From Rhizobium sp. (lineage in GTDB: Bacteria > Pseudomonadota > Alphaproteobacteria > Rhizobiales > Rhizobiaceae), in NCBI GenBank assembly GCA_028290545.1, contig JAQGJP010000104.1, forward strand, positions 1 to 64,000: 64,000 bases of DNA, given 5' to 3'. The notes under the pieces were generated by a model. The model had not been told where the DNA came from. It saw nothing but the letters and a program-made list of their open reading frames with translations, and searched no databases. The translations under genes and the position numbers were made by a program. This document shows positions 53,612-62,282 of this stretch, piece after piece. Position 1 is the first letter of the stretch. Each line of letters begins with the position of its first letter.

Positions 53612-53927
53612 TCTTCTACTCCCGCCTGATCGCCAGGAAAGGAGGTCGCACTCTGACTGAACTCGAGCAGTTTCATTTGGACAATCTTTGCAGGAACATT
53701 CAGATCGAAGGCGACTTTCGGGACAAGCCTTCACCCCTGACATTATCAGTACGCATCACTATACGCATCTTCACGATACTTCCCTTCCATATCGGCATGT
53801 AGTCTGCCGAAAAACAAAAATCGGTAATTGTGGTTCCCATCAAAACCGAAAATGTCGGACGAGGAAAAAAGTTCCCAACCACATAAGATATTTTCCTTCA
53901 CTACAAAAACAACCGCTGGCTCCCGAC
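53612..53927. other. Intergenic region between the hybrid kinase and ku
   Basis: This is a gene-free stretch of relatively low GC between divergent genes. It should hold the kinase promoter, but I could not assign one. No repeat, RNA gene or convincing small frame was seen. Confidence 0.5.
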
Positions 53928-53953
53928 GGAACAATCGTCAAGGCATGGCCGTT
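53928..53953 (+). promoter_or_regulatory. EcfG promoter of ku1
   Basis: GGAAC (53928-53932), a 17-bp spacer and CGTT (53950-53953) match the general stress sigma factor promoter exactly. The start codon of ku1 lies 31 bp further on. Confidence 0.85.
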
Positions 53954-53984
53954 CTCATGAATAAGACACGTCCGGAGTTTTGTC

Positions 53985-54776
53985 ATGGCGCCGCGTACCT
54001 TCTGGAAGGGCTATCTCAAATTATCGCTGGTCACCTGCCCCGTGGCGATGTCGCCGGCAACCAGCGAAAACGAGAAGCTGCGCTTCCATACATTGAACCG
54101 CGCAACCGGAAACCGCGTTGTCAGCCGCTATGTCGATTCCGTCACCCGCAAGCCGGTCGACGAGGATGACGAAGCCAAAGGCTACGAGCGCGGAGAAGGC
54201 GATTACATCATTCTCGATGATGATGAAATCGAAGCGGTCGGCCTCGAGAGCACGCGCACGATCGATATCGACGTATTCGTGCCCAAGGATGAGATCGAGT
54301 GGATATGGTACGACACGCCACATTACCTGGTCCCCAATGATAAAGTCGGCGAGGAAGCCTTCGCGGTGATCCGCGAGGCAATGGCGGAGAATGGTGTCGT
54401 CGGCATATCACGGCTCGTGATGTATCGCCGCGAGCGCGCAGTGATGCTCGAGCCGCGCGGCAAGGGCATCGTGCTTTGGACGCTGCGCTTCGGCGACGAG
54501 GTTCGCGACGCCAAGGACTATTTCTCGGGCATCAAATCGGACACGGCTGACAGCCAGCAGATGGCGCTGATGAAGCAATTCATCGAAAGGAAGACCATGC
54601 CATGGGATCCGAAGATCGTTGATGACCCGGTGCAGGACAAGCTCCTCGATATCATCGCCGCCAAGAAAAAGGGCCGCAAGCCAAAAGCAGCCAAGGCAAA
54701 AGCGGCGGAGGAGTCCAAGCCGACCAATGTCATCAACATCATGGACGCGCTGCGAAACAGCCTGAAAAAGAAGTAG
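53985..54776 (+). CDS. ku: Ku protein of non-homologous end joining (copy 1)
   Basis: This 263-residue bacterial Ku begins MAPRTFWKGYLKLSLVTCPVAM and has the core beta-barrel (LRFHTLNRATGNRVVSRYVDSVTRKPVDEDDEAKGYERGEGDYIILDDDEIEAVGLESTRTIDIDVFV is residues 30-100, given by position). It forms a dimeric ring on broken DNA ends and recruits LigD. The C-terminus is lysine-rich (KKKGRKPKAAKAKAAEES), as in Ku proteins that bind LigD or DNA. It has its own EcfG promoter and ends 2 bp from the end of convergent ligD. Confidence 0.96.
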   Translation: MAPRTFWKGYLKLSLVTCPVAMSPATSENEKLRFHTLNRATGNRVVSRYVDSVTRKPVDEDDEAKGYERGEGDYIILDDDEIEAVGLESTRTIDIDVFVPKDEIEWIWYDTPHYLVPNDKVGEEAFAVIREAMAENGVVGISRLVMYRRERAVMLEPRGKGIVLWTLRFGDEVRDAKDYFSGIKSDTADSQQMALMKQFIERKTMPWDPKIVDDPVQDKLLDIIAAKKKGRKPKAAKAKAAEESKPTNVINIMDALRNSLKKK

Positions 54777-54778
54777 AG

Positions 54779-57292
54779 CTACTTTTTGATCGGCTGGGCG
54801 GCCGCGCGCAACCCCTCCCAGGGGTTGCTGGAGAGTGAAGCGATCCGTGCGGGCGCATTCATTACGGTGAAATAGGCGGGGCCGATGGCTTCGTTGAGCT
54901 CTTCCCAGGCAAGCGGCATCGACACGGCGGCGCCCTTCCGCGCCCGCGTCGAATAGGGGGCCACCGCAGTATTGCCGCGACCATTGCGGAGATAATCGAC
55001 GAGAATCTTGCCGTGGCGCTTCGATTTTGTGATCGTCGCCACATATTTCTCCGGCTCGTCCCGCGCCATCTCGTCGGCGATGCGATGCGTGAAATCCTTG
55101 ACCTCGGTCCAGTCCGCCTCCGGCTTGAGCGGGGCCACGATATGAAGCCCCTTGCCGCCCGATGTCTTGACGAAAGCCGCAAGTCCCGCAGCCTCCAGCC
55201 GTGCCTTCACGTCGAATGCGCCTTCGATGACCCTTGCCCATGGCACGTCCTCGCCCGGATCGAGATCCATGATGATCATGTCGGGATGTTCGAGATCGGC
55301 CACCGTCGAGCCCCAGGGGTGAATTTCGAGAACAGCCGACTGCACCAGCGCTATCAGCCCATCGAGATCGTTGATCACCAGCAACGGCTCCTCGCTGCTG
55401 TCATGGGGATCGTCGAACAGCCCGATCTTCTTGTTCATGCCGCGCCAGGCGTGTTTCTGGAAGAAGGTCTGACTGCCGCCGACGCCCTCGGGCGCTCGCA
55501 ACAGAGCCAGAGGTCTCGCAACGATATACGGCGCGATCAGTGGCCAGACTTCGGAATAGTAGTTGGCCAATCCTTCCTTTGTGACGCCTTCGTCCGGCCA
55601 GTAGATCCTGTCCGGATGCGTGAGCTTCACATTGGGCTGCCTCGGCTTTTCCGTCTTGGTCGTGGGTTGGGATTCGCGCATGATTTCCCCCGCGGGCTTG
55701 TCTTCGCGCAGCCCCCGAAATGACGCGTGCCGAAGGTGGCCATCCGCCGTCCAGGCACGGAACTCGACTTCCGCGACCAGCTTCGGCTGGACATAGCGCA
55801 CGCCCCGCGCCTCTTCGCTGGTCAGTTTGTCATCGAACGGGCTCTTGTCGATGCGGATGCGTTCGAGCTGATCATAAAGCTGTTCGGCGATTTTTGCACT
55901 ATACCCGGTACCGACGCGGCCGACATGAACGAGTTTGTCACCATCATAGACGCCCATGACCAGCGAGCCGATCGCATTGCGCGAGGCAGTCGATGGCACG
56001 TAGCCGGTGACCACGAATTCCTGACGTGACGAACATTTCGATTTCACCCAGTCCTTGCTGCGGCCGGAATGGAACGGCGCGTCGCGCAGCTTCGAGACGA
56101 TGCCTTCAAGGCTCAGGCGGCAGGCGTGCTGCAAAACTAAATTTCCCTCATCCGGGAAATGATCGCTGAACCGGAGCAGGCCGCTCTGGCCGGTGATCAG
56201 TTTCTGCAACGTATTCTTGCGCTCGATCAGCGGCGTGTTGCGCAGGTCGGCGCCATCGAGATGCAGGAGATCGAAGGTGTAGAAGACGAACCGGTCGGTC
56301 CTGTCTTCACTAAGTGCCGCCTGAAGGGCCGAAAAGTCCGAACTGCCGGCGTCGTTCTCGACCACCAGCTCGCCGTCGATCATGGCGGTGCCCACTGGCA
56401 GTTCCTGAAACGCCGCCACCAATTCCTTGCCGAATTTCTTCGTCCAGTCGAGCCCGCTGCGGGTCAGCAGTTTCACCCGACCCGCCTGGATCCGCACCTG
56501 CAGCCGGTAGCCGTCGAACTTCACCTCATGGATCCAGCGCTTTCCGGCTGGCGGCTTCGCCACCAGGGTCGCGAGCTGCGGTTCGATGAAATCCGGCAGG
56601 TCACCCTTTCGGGCTTTCTTGACCTTCAGCGGATCGATGTCAGGAAGGAGTGCCTGCTCGACAGCAGCCTCTTTGGCCGGTTTCGCCTTCTTTGCGATAC
56701 GTCCGGTCTTGGACGACCAGCCGGGAGCCTCGCCTTCGAGCGCTTCGACCGGCCGGCCGGAGATCACCGAATTCGGTTCCTGCTCGAGAATATCCGGCGC
56801 GCCTTCGGGCTTGGCGAACTCATCCTCCGCCTTGATCAGCAACCAGTTATCCCGTTTTTCGCCGGGCCGATGTCCCATCCGGATCAGGTGCCAGCGCCCC
56901 TCCAGTTTCTGGCCTTCCAGCTCGAATTCCATATGGCCTTTCGCGTAGGCCTTGTGGACGTCCCCGATCGGGCTCCACGAACCGCGGTCCCAGACGATCA
57001 CGGAGCCGCCGCCATATTCGCCCTTGGGAATATTGCCCTCGAAGCCGCCGTAGTCCAGCGGATGATCCTCGACATGCACAGCCAGACGCTTCTCCCCCGC
57101 GATGAGGCTCGGCCCCCGCGTCACCGCCCAGCTTTTCAGCACACCATCCATTTCCAGCCGGAAATCGTAATGCAGGCGGCGGGCGGCATGCTTCTGGATC
57201 ACGAAGCTGTGCCCCTTGTTGCTGGCGAGTTCGCCTTTCGGCTCGGCGGTGCGTTCGAAATTGCGCTTGGCGTTATAGGTTTCGAGAGCCAT
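54779..57292 (-). CDS. ligD: Multifunctional ATP-dependent DNA ligase D
   Basis: This 837-residue enzyme trims, fills and seals double-strand breaks bound by Ku. The order of domains is phosphoesterase (residues 20-170: FVIQKHAARRLHYDFRLEMDG), ligase (230-530: IHEVKFDGYRLQVRI with the adenylated lysine), and primase/polymerase (550-830: RIYWPDEGVTKEGLANYY, DLDPGEDVPWARVIE, FVKTSGGKGLHIVAPL). All three are complete. The order with the polymerase last is typical of rhizobia. The start is 2 bp after the ku2 stop, so ku2 and ligD are one operon. Ku1 lies convergent at the other end. Confidence 0.96.
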   Translation of the reverse strand: MALETYNAKRNFERTAEPKGELASNKGHSFVIQKHAARRLHYDFRLEMDGVLKSWAVTRGPSLIAGEKRLAVHVEDHPLDYGGFEGNIPKGEYGGGSVIVWDRGSWSPIGDVHKAYAKGHMEFELEGQKLEGRWHLIRMGHRPGEKRDNWLLIKAEDEFAKPEGAPDILEQEPNSVISGRPVEALEGEAPGWSSKTGRIAKKAKPAKEAAVEQALLPDIDPLKVKKARKGDLPDFIEPQLATLVAKPPAGKRWIHEVKFDGYRLQVRIQAGRVKLLTRSGLDWTKKFGKELVAAFQELPVGTAMIDGELVVENDAGSSDFSALQAALSEDRTDRFVFYTFDLLHLDGADLRNTPLIERKNTLQKLITGQSGLLRFSDHFPDEGNLVLQHACRLSLEGIVSKLRDAPFHSGRSKDWVKSKCSSRQEFVVTGYVPSTASRNAIGSLVMGVYDGDKLVHVGRVGTGYSAKIAEQLYDQLERIRIDKSPFDDKLTSEEARGVRYVQPKLVAEVEFRAWTADGHLRHASFRGLREDKPAGEIMRESQPTTKTEKPRQPNVKLTHPDRIYWPDEGVTKEGLANYYSEVWPLIAPYIVARPLALLRAPEGVGGSQTFFQKHAWRGMNKKIGLFDDPHDSSEEPLLVINDLDGLIALVQSAVLEIHPWGSTVADLEHPDMIIMDLDPGEDVPWARVIEGAFDVKARLEAAGLAAFVKTSGGKGLHIVAPLKPEADWTEVKDFTHRIADEMARDEPEKYVATITKSKRHGKILVDYLRNGRGNTAVAPYSTRARKGAAVSMPLAWEELNEAIGPAYFTVMNAPARIASLSSNPWEGLRAAAQPIKK

Positions 57293-57294
57293 GT

Positions 57295-58161
57295 TCAGCT
57301 GGCCCTCTTGATCTTCGCGGATCTGGCGGGCGCTTTTTCCTTCGACGCGGCTGATTTTGTCCTGGCCTTAGGCGGCGGCTTCCCGGTCATAGCACCAGCG
57401 CTCTGGCGCAGGGCCTCCATCAGGTCGGAAGCCTTGGTCTCCTTGGGCTCGGGGCGCTTTTTGATTTCCTTGCCTTCGATCTTGGCCTTGACCATTTCCG
57501 CAAGAGCCTCTTCATAGCGGTCATCGAACTTGCCGGGATCGAACTTGCCCTTTTTGGTATCGATGATGTGGGTGGCAAGCTCAAGCATCTCGTCCTTGAG
57601 CTTGAGGTCCGGCAGATCGTCAAAGGCCTGCTCAGCGGACCGCACTTCGTACACATAATTCAATGTCGAGGCGACCAGCCCCATTCCATGCGGCCTGATC
57701 AGCACTGTGCGTGCGCGCCTGAACAGCACGGTTTCCGCAATTGCCGCAACCTTCATCTTCTCCAGACCGTCGCGGATCAAATCGAACACGGCATGCGACT
57801 CCTTGTCCGTCGGCGCGAGATAATAGGGCTTGTCGAAATAGACGTCGTCGATGTCCGCACAGGCAATGAAGGTCTGCACATCGAGCATCTTGTCGGCCTC
57901 GGGAACGGCGGCGGCGATTTCTTCGGGCTCCAGAGTCACGTAATCGCCGTCGGTCACCTCATAGCCCTTGATCTGTTCGTCGCGTTCGACCGGCTTGCCG
58001 GTTTCGATATCGACGAATTCGCGATTGAGCCGATGGCCTGTGTCGCGATTGACCATGTGGAAAGCGATGCGTTCGGATGTCGATGCCGCCGTGTACAGCG
58101 CGACGGCGCAATTGAGCTCGCCGACCTTGAGAAAACCCTTCCAGTTTGCCCTTGGAGCCAC
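57295..58161 (-). CDS. ku: Ku protein of non-homologous end joining (copy 2)
   Basis: This 288-residue Ku begins MAPRANWKGFLKVGELNCAVALYTAASTSERIAFHMVNRDTGHR and has the same core as Ku1 but differs widely in sequence. Its tail is longer (residues 220-288) and rich in Lys/Ala/Pro (KKRPEPKETKASDLMEAL, ARTKSAASKEKAPARSAKIKRAS), fitting a LigD/DNA-binding extension. It is the first gene of the ku2-ligD operon under an exact EcfG promoter. In Sinorhizobium different Ku pairs act in growth and in stress; the two here may form homo- or heterodimers. Confidence 0.96.
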   Translation of the reverse strand: MAPRANWKGFLKVGELNCAVALYTAASTSERIAFHMVNRDTGHRLNREFVDIETGKPVERDEQIKGYEVTDGDYVTLEPEEIAAAVPEADKMLDVQTFIACADIDDVYFDKPYYLAPTDKESHAVFDLIRDGLEKMKVAAIAETVLFRRARTVLIRPHGMGLVASTLNYVYEVRSAEQAFDDLPDLKLKDEMLELATHIIDTKKGKFDPGKFDDRYEEALAEMVKAKIEGKEIKKRPEPKETKASDLMEALRQSAGAMTGKPPPKARTKSAASKEKAPARSAKIKRAS

Positions 58162-58219
58162 CGTTTTCTCCTTTGTTTGGAATCGGTTGCATCTTGCCGA
58201 TGGGGAAATTCAAAATTCA

Positions 58220-58244
58220 AACGGTTACTCCGTCCATAAGTTCC
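58220..58244 (-). promoter_or_regulatory. EcfG promoter of ku2-ligD
   Basis: On the minus strand GGAAC (58240-58244), a 16-bp spacer and CGTT (58220-58223) match exactly. The ku2 start is 59 bp downstream. It is divergent from the next promoter, with the -35 boxes 33 bp apart. Confidence 0.85.
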
Positions 58245-58276
58245 AGCCGGGCACACTCGGGAACCCTCCGTTGGCT

Positions 58277-58301
58277 GGAACTCTCAGATGCGCACGGCGT
58301 T
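58277..58301 (+). promoter_or_regulatory. EcfG promoter of the small protein/YflT/BON unit
   Basis: GGAAC (58277-58281), a 16-bp spacer and CGTT (58298-58301) lie 34 bp before the ATG of a 66-residue protein. Three collinear genes follow with short gaps. Confidence 0.85.
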
Positions 58302-58334
58302 CTAGCTCTGATGAGGATAAGAAGGAGCAGTTCC

Positions 58335-58535
58335 ATGGGCAGATATCCGGAAGCCGAAGATCGCGATTCCACGACTATTTCCAATCCCGATTCCACGGTG
58401 GTCGATCTGGAGAGCTATCGCCGCCGGCGCGACATCAAACAGGTCGACACCGAGGCGAACCAGAAGCCGCGAGACTCCGGCGGTGAAGGCGCTGGCGCCC
58501 GCAACACGCCGATCGAAGGCAACCGCCAGGAATAG
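58335..58535 (+). CDS. Small charged stress-linked protein (66 residues)
   Basis: This 66-residue hydrophilic protein (start MGRYPEAEDRDSTTISNPDS, then VVDLESYRRRRDIKQVDTEA) is rich in Asp, Glu and Arg and looks disordered. I do not recognise a family. A good AAGGAG ribosome-binding site and the EcfG promoter support it as a real gene. Its composition recalls small hydrophilic desiccation-related proteins, but no motif confirms that. A YflT-like gene follows after 29 bp. Confidence 0.7.
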   Translation: MGRYPEAEDRDSTTISNPDSTVVDLESYRRRRDIKQVDTEANQKPRDSGGEGAGARNTPIEGNRQE

Positions 58536-58564
58536 TCAGCCAAAACCGAAGTCGGGAGTTCGCC

Positions 58565-59167
58565 ATGAAAACCATTATCGGCCTTTTCGACGATCGCGCG
58601 GAAGCCTTGGCCGCAGTCCATGACCTGCATCAGCGCCGTATTCCCCCGCATGACATCAGCCTCGTCGCCAACAATGCCGATGGCTGGTATTCCGACAACT
58701 CCAAGCCGGAGGCCGGCGCCGAAACCGGTGCTGGCGTCGGCGCCGTACTCGGAGCTGTGGGAGGATTGCTGGCCGGCCTCGGCATGATCACCATTCCCGG
58801 CATAGGGCCAGTGATTTCAGCCGGCTGGCTGCTTTCCACCCTTGCTGGTTCGGCAACTGGGGTCATTCTCGGCGGCGCTGCCGGCAGCCTGGTCGGCGCA
58901 TTGAATGAGCATGGCATCGATGATCCGGACGCGCAGGTCTACGCCGAAAGCCTGCGTCGAGGCGGCTCGCTGGTGATGGTGCGCGTCGAGGACAAACTTG
59001 TCACCGCGGCCGAAGCCATCCTGATCAAGCATCGGGTCGATATCGCCGCGCGGCGTGACGAGCTGACGGCCGGCGGATGGTCGCGGTTCGACGACAGCGC
59101 ACAACCCTATGCGCCACCCCCCACCGAGCGTGGCGATCCGCTACGTCCCGAACATCCAACATACTAG
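58565..59167 (+). CDS. YflT-like (general stress 17M-type) protein, paralogue 2
   Basis: This 200-residue protein has a YflT-like start (MKTIIGLFDDRAEALAAVHDLHQRRIPPHDISLVANN) and a Gly/Ala-rich central hydrophobic hairpin (residues 45-115). The C-terminal part contains DAQVYAESLRRGGSLVMVRV, almost matching DAHVYAESVRRGGTVVSARV in the paralogue at 11952-12587. Function is unknown; membrane association under stress is likely. It is the second gene of the unit driven from 58277, and a BON-domain gene follows after 21 bp. Confidence 0.88.
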   Translation: MKTIIGLFDDRAEALAAVHDLHQRRIPPHDISLVANNADGWYSDNSKPEAGAETGAGVGAVLGAVGGLLAGLGMITIPGIGPVISAGWLLSTLAGSATGVILGGAAGSLVGALNEHGIDDPDAQVYAESLRRGGSLVMVRVEDKLVTAAEAILIKHRVDIAARRDELTAGGWSRFDDSAQPYAPPPTERGDPLRPEHPTY

Positions 59168-59188
59168 GTTTCAGCAAAGGACACCGTC

Positions 59189-59674
59189 ATGGACGCATCG
59201 AACAACACGACGCCGGAAAAGGATCGCGAAGAGGATTTCCGCGACTACGATCAGCGCAACAACGGCGAAGGCTGGCCCTATGCCGATGGCGAGCCGGTCA
59301 AGAAGCGCAATGCCGCCTATGGCGACACGTCCGACGAACTCGACCCGACGAATATAGAGGTCGCGAGCGACACCTTCATCGAAAGCGAGGGCGGCCCGAC
59401 ACTCTTTCCAGATGAGGAGCATGGAAACATCAACGATGACGGCATCGAAGAGGAAATCGCCAACAAGCTGTCCGAAAGCGGCCGCTGGGATGACACCCAG
59501 ATCGAAGTGACGGTCCACAACGGCATTGCCGAAATCAATGGCCAGGTGGAAACCGAACACGACCGCCAGTTGATCAACCAGATCGCCCTCAGGACGGCCG
59601 GCATAAGGGATACCCGCAACAAGCTGATCCTGATCGGGGTGGACAGCCACATTCCGTCAGATGCAGATGAATAG
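59189..59674 (+). CDS. BON-domain protein
   Basis: This 161-residue protein has a hydrophilic first half (residues 1-85, rich in Asp, Asn, Glu) and a C-terminal BON domain (IEEEIANKLSESGRWDDTQIEVTVHNGIAEINGQVETEHDRQLINQIALRTAGIRDTRNKLIL as residues 90-152). BON domains bind phospholipid or act in envelope stress (OsmY-like). No signal peptide is evident, so it may be cytoplasmic. It is the last gene of the EcfG-driven unit. Confidence 0.88.
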   Translation: MDASNNTTPEKDREEDFRDYDQRNNGEGWPYADGEPVKKRNAAYGDTSDELDPTNIEVASDTFIESEGGPTLFPDEEHGNINDDGIEEEIANKLSESGRWDDTQIEVTVHNGIAEINGQVETEHDRQLINQIALRTAGIRDTRNKLILIGVDSHIPSDADE

Positions 59675-59887
59675 ATTGCGCATACAGAGTGTGATTCCGC
59701 ACACAAGATAATTCATGACGAATTTGTAGTATTCACCATGTAAACCAGAGACTATTCGCTCGGAATTTCTCAGGACTTGATGCGAAAATCGATGCTGATA
59801 CATCGATGTCGATCGTTGACAATGAAAACGGGCAGCGATCGCCTGCGAGAACAGGCCACTGTACAGTAACATATTTGCAACCCATTA
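59675..59887. other. Intergenic stretch before the RTX-like frame
   Basis: This 213-bp AT-richer region has no convincing gene. A short plus-strand frame (SGLDAKIDADTSMSIVDNEN) in a different phase from the RTX-like frame may be a remnant of that gene's beginning. No promoter or ribosome-binding site was found. Confidence 0.35.
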
Positions 59888-60775
59888 TTGACAGTCTCGC
59901 TTTGGAATTCGGGTCGGATCGTTGCGAACGGTTTCGGCGTGAGTATTCAGGGCACCAACAATGACATCCGCAACATGGGCCTGATCAGCGGAAACTGCGG
60001 CATAATTGCCGGCTCCGGTCACATCATCAATGAAAAAGGCGGCGAAATCGTCGGCATCACATATGGTGCCGTCGGTCAGAACATCGAGAACTATGGCCAG
60101 ATCACCGGTGACATCGCAGTTTTTCTCGACGGTGACGGCACGCTTATCAATAAAGGGACAATCGACGGCAACGTTAAATTGGGACATGGTAGCGATCTGG
60201 TCGATACCCGAGGCGGAATAATCAACGGCGTGATCCGGGGCGGCTATGGCCGGGACACCTTGATTACCGACGACGCCAGGATTCTTCTGTTAGAAGAAAG
60301 CAGGGCAGCCGGTGACACCGTCAAATCCTCTGTCAGGTACAATCTTTCCGAAAATGTAGAAAAGCTCGTTCTGCTGGGACGTAAGGATATCGACGGCAAA
60401 GGTTCCAATCAGGACAATATTCTGACCGGCAGTGGCGGAAACAACATACTTTCCGGCATGTCTGGCTCCGACAAACTGGACGGCGGCCAAGGTAGCGATC
60501 GGTTAAGCGGCGGGGCCGGCAGAGACTATTTCATCTTTGCCCGAGGTGATGGCAGCGATACGATCACCGACTTCGCGATATCTCCGACGGCGCGGGACGA
60601 AACCTACGATGCGCCGGTCCTGAATGGCTGGCAGGATGTCAGAAACTTTTCCGAGGTGATGGAACACGCGCGAAATGTGGATGGAAACATTCTCATTGAA
60701 CTGGGCGGTGACAGCATTACCCTGTTGGATGTTCAAAAGAACGAACTCACCGAGCAACACTTTTTTATCAATTGA
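59888..60775 (+). pseudogene. RTX-type calcium-binding protein, probably 5'-truncated or frameshifted
   Basis: This open frame of up to 295 residues has Gly/Asn-rich parallel-beta repeats (NNDIRNMGLISGNCGIIAGSGHIINEKGGEI) and then RTX nonapeptide repeats (GSGGNNILSGMSGSDKLDGGQGSDRLSGGAGRDYF) that bind calcium. The C-terminus (DFAISPTARDE, EQHFFIN) resembles secreted RTX proteins. It has no good start: the only early codon is a TTG at 59888 without a ribosome-binding site, and a stop lies at 59867 in frame. GC is lower than in neighbours. I think it is a decayed or horizontally acquired fragment. Confidence 0.55.
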
Positions 60776-60815
60776 CTATTGATAGCGAGCTTTGAATTTG
60801 GGACAATTGAAAATT

Positions 60816-60846
60816 GAGGGGCCGCTGAATGGCGGACCCTCTTTTT
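60816..60846. terminator. Rho-independent terminator
   Basis: GAGGGGCCGC and GCGGACCCTC (about 60817-60842) pair through a TGAATG loop with one bulge and run into TTTTTC. It lies between the RTX-like frame and the end of the PRC-barrel gene. Confidence 0.7.
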
Positions 60847-60870
60847 CTTGGAACGGCAAATCCGGCGAGA

Positions 60871-61908
60871 TTACTGCGCCTTGTATTCCGGCTGAGCCTT
60901 CAGCGCGTCCTTGTTTGCCTCGACGTAGACGCGGAAGTCATCGCCCTTGGCGTTACGGACGATGTTGAGCTCGTCCGGCGTCACGGCGATCTCACGTTCG
61001 CCCATGCCAAGGAAGCCGCCAATGTCGAGAACGAAGAGCTTCACCTGGCCCTTGTCGTCCATGACCAGACGATTGATCTCGCCGACATCCTCGTCCTTTG
61101 CGCCATAAACACGCGCACCTTCAAGTTTGTCAGCCGTCAGTTCGGTCATCTGGACCGACTGATAGCCTTCGCGTGTGACCTCGGGACGGGCAAGGCGCGC
61201 ACGGGCTTCTTCCATCGTGCTCTGAACGGCGTTGTCAGACTTGGTGGACGCCGTCGTCTGGGTGTCGGTGTCGGTTGCCGTGGCATCCGGCGTCGTCATG
61301 GTGCTGGAAGCCTGGTCGTCGGCTGTATCGGCCGGCTTTGCCATCGTGTTGGTCGCCGTGTCTGCAGGCTTGGCCATATCCGTGGTCGCGGCAGTATCAT
61401 CTGTCATGGCCGGTGTCGTCGTGTCGGAAGCAGTGTCTGTCGCGTTGGTCGTATCTGCCGCATTATTGGCAGCGGCCTTCACGTCATCCGGTGTCATGTA
61501 GGCAGGCGCAGCATTGAGTGCTTCCTTGGTTGAATTGACGACGAGGAAGTAGTCATTGGCGCCGTCGCCATTTCTGACGAACCTGACGTCATTCATCGAA
61601 ACGGCGACATTTTTTTCGCCAATGCCAAGAAAGCCGCCGACCCCGAGGACAACTGCCTTGATCGAGCCATCGCGGCCAAGGACGACTTCATTGATTTCGC
61701 CAATGTTGTCCCAGTCCTTTTCTGCACCGGCCTTGACGGTCTGGTCAGCAGTAAAGTCGGTGTCGCTCGCATAGATCGTCTGGCCAATAAAATCAGAAGC
61801 CTGAACGTCGCTCGCCTGGGCCTGATAGGTATTGAACTGCGCGGGAGCAGCATAAGCTGCACCGCCCATGACAAGAACGAGGGCTGTGGTTGCCAGGAAA
61901 TTTTTCAT
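60871..61908 (-). CDS. Exported protein with two PRC-barrel domains
   Basis: This 345-residue protein has a signal peptide (MKNFLATTALVLVMGGAAYA), then two PRC-barrel domains at residues 40-130 (WDNIGEINEVVLGRDGSIKAVVLGVGGFLGIGEKNVAV) and 250-340 (VGEINRLVMDDKGQVKLFVLDIGGFLGMGEREIAVTPDEL). Between them lies a low-complexity Thr/Ala/Asp linker with MAKPADTA repeats. PRC-barrel proteins of this kind are abundant stress-linked periplasmic proteins of unknown role. A near-consensus EcfG promoter lies upstream on the minus strand. Confidence 0.9.
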   Translation of the reverse strand: MKNFLATTALVLVMGGAAYAAPAQFNTYQAQASDVQASDFIGQTIYASDTDFTADQTVKAGAEKDWDNIGEINEVVLGRDGSIKAVVLGVGGFLGIGEKNVAVSMNDVRFVRNGDGANDYFLVVNSTKEALNAAPAYMTPDDVKAAANNAADTTNATDTASDTTTPAMTDDTAATTDMAKPADTATNTMAKPADTADDQASSTMTTPDATATDTDTQTTASTKSDNAVQSTMEEARARLARPEVTREGYQSVQMTELTADKLEGARVYGAKDEDVGEINRLVMDDKGQVKLFVLDIGGFLGMGEREIAVTPDELNIVRNAKGDDFRVYVEANKDALKAQPEYKAQ

Positions 61909-62017
61909 CGGTTGTTCTCCTTAGGAAATATTCGAACTGGACAGTGTCGCGTTCAAATATCCAATTCGATGTGGTGTTGAAATCTGCAGCAGCCGCATCG
62001 GCTTGCCGTACCCTCCA

Positions 62018-62042
62018 AACTTTTCGGATTCAAAAAGGTTCC
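62018..62042 (-). promoter_or_regulatory. Near-consensus EcfG promoter of the PRC-barrel gene
   Basis: On the minus strand GGAAC (62038-62042), a 16-bp spacer and AGTTT (from 62021) differ from consensus only by A for C before GTT, as does the site at 11452. Confidence 0.5.
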
Positions 62043-62107
62043 GGATTTGCCAAATACGAATCGGCTCAAAAAAAGGGGCGAAAAATATCGAAAACGGCGA
62101 CATTGCC

Positions 62108-62132
62108 GGAACAATCGTCGCTTTTCCTCGTT
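62108..62132 (+). promoter_or_regulatory. EcfG promoter of the YciF-like gene
   Basis: GGAAC (62108-62112), a 16-bp spacer and CGTT (62129-62132) match exactly. The start codon is about 150 bp downstream, leaving a long leader. Confidence 0.8.
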
Positions 62133-62282
62133 CGAATGGCAGGATCAATCGATCTTATGGGTCTGGGGACGTTTTCATATCTTGAGGTAACTCTCGCTTG
62201 TTGCTGCCCCACGCCTAGCAAGCCTTGACCCTTTCTTGAACGGGCCACTGTAAGCGAACCAAAACCTCGAAGGAGATATTCC

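Larger units (their letters stand above)
61909..62282. other. Divergent intergenic region with two EcfG-type promoters
   Basis: This 374-bp gap between the PRC-barrel gene and the YciF-like gene carries no gene that I can support. It holds the two promoter candidates listed at 62018 and 62108, with -35 boxes about 66 bp apart. GGTTGTTCTCCTTAGG just before the PRC-barrel ATG gives its ribosome-binding site (AAGGAG on the minus strand). Confidence 0.6.
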
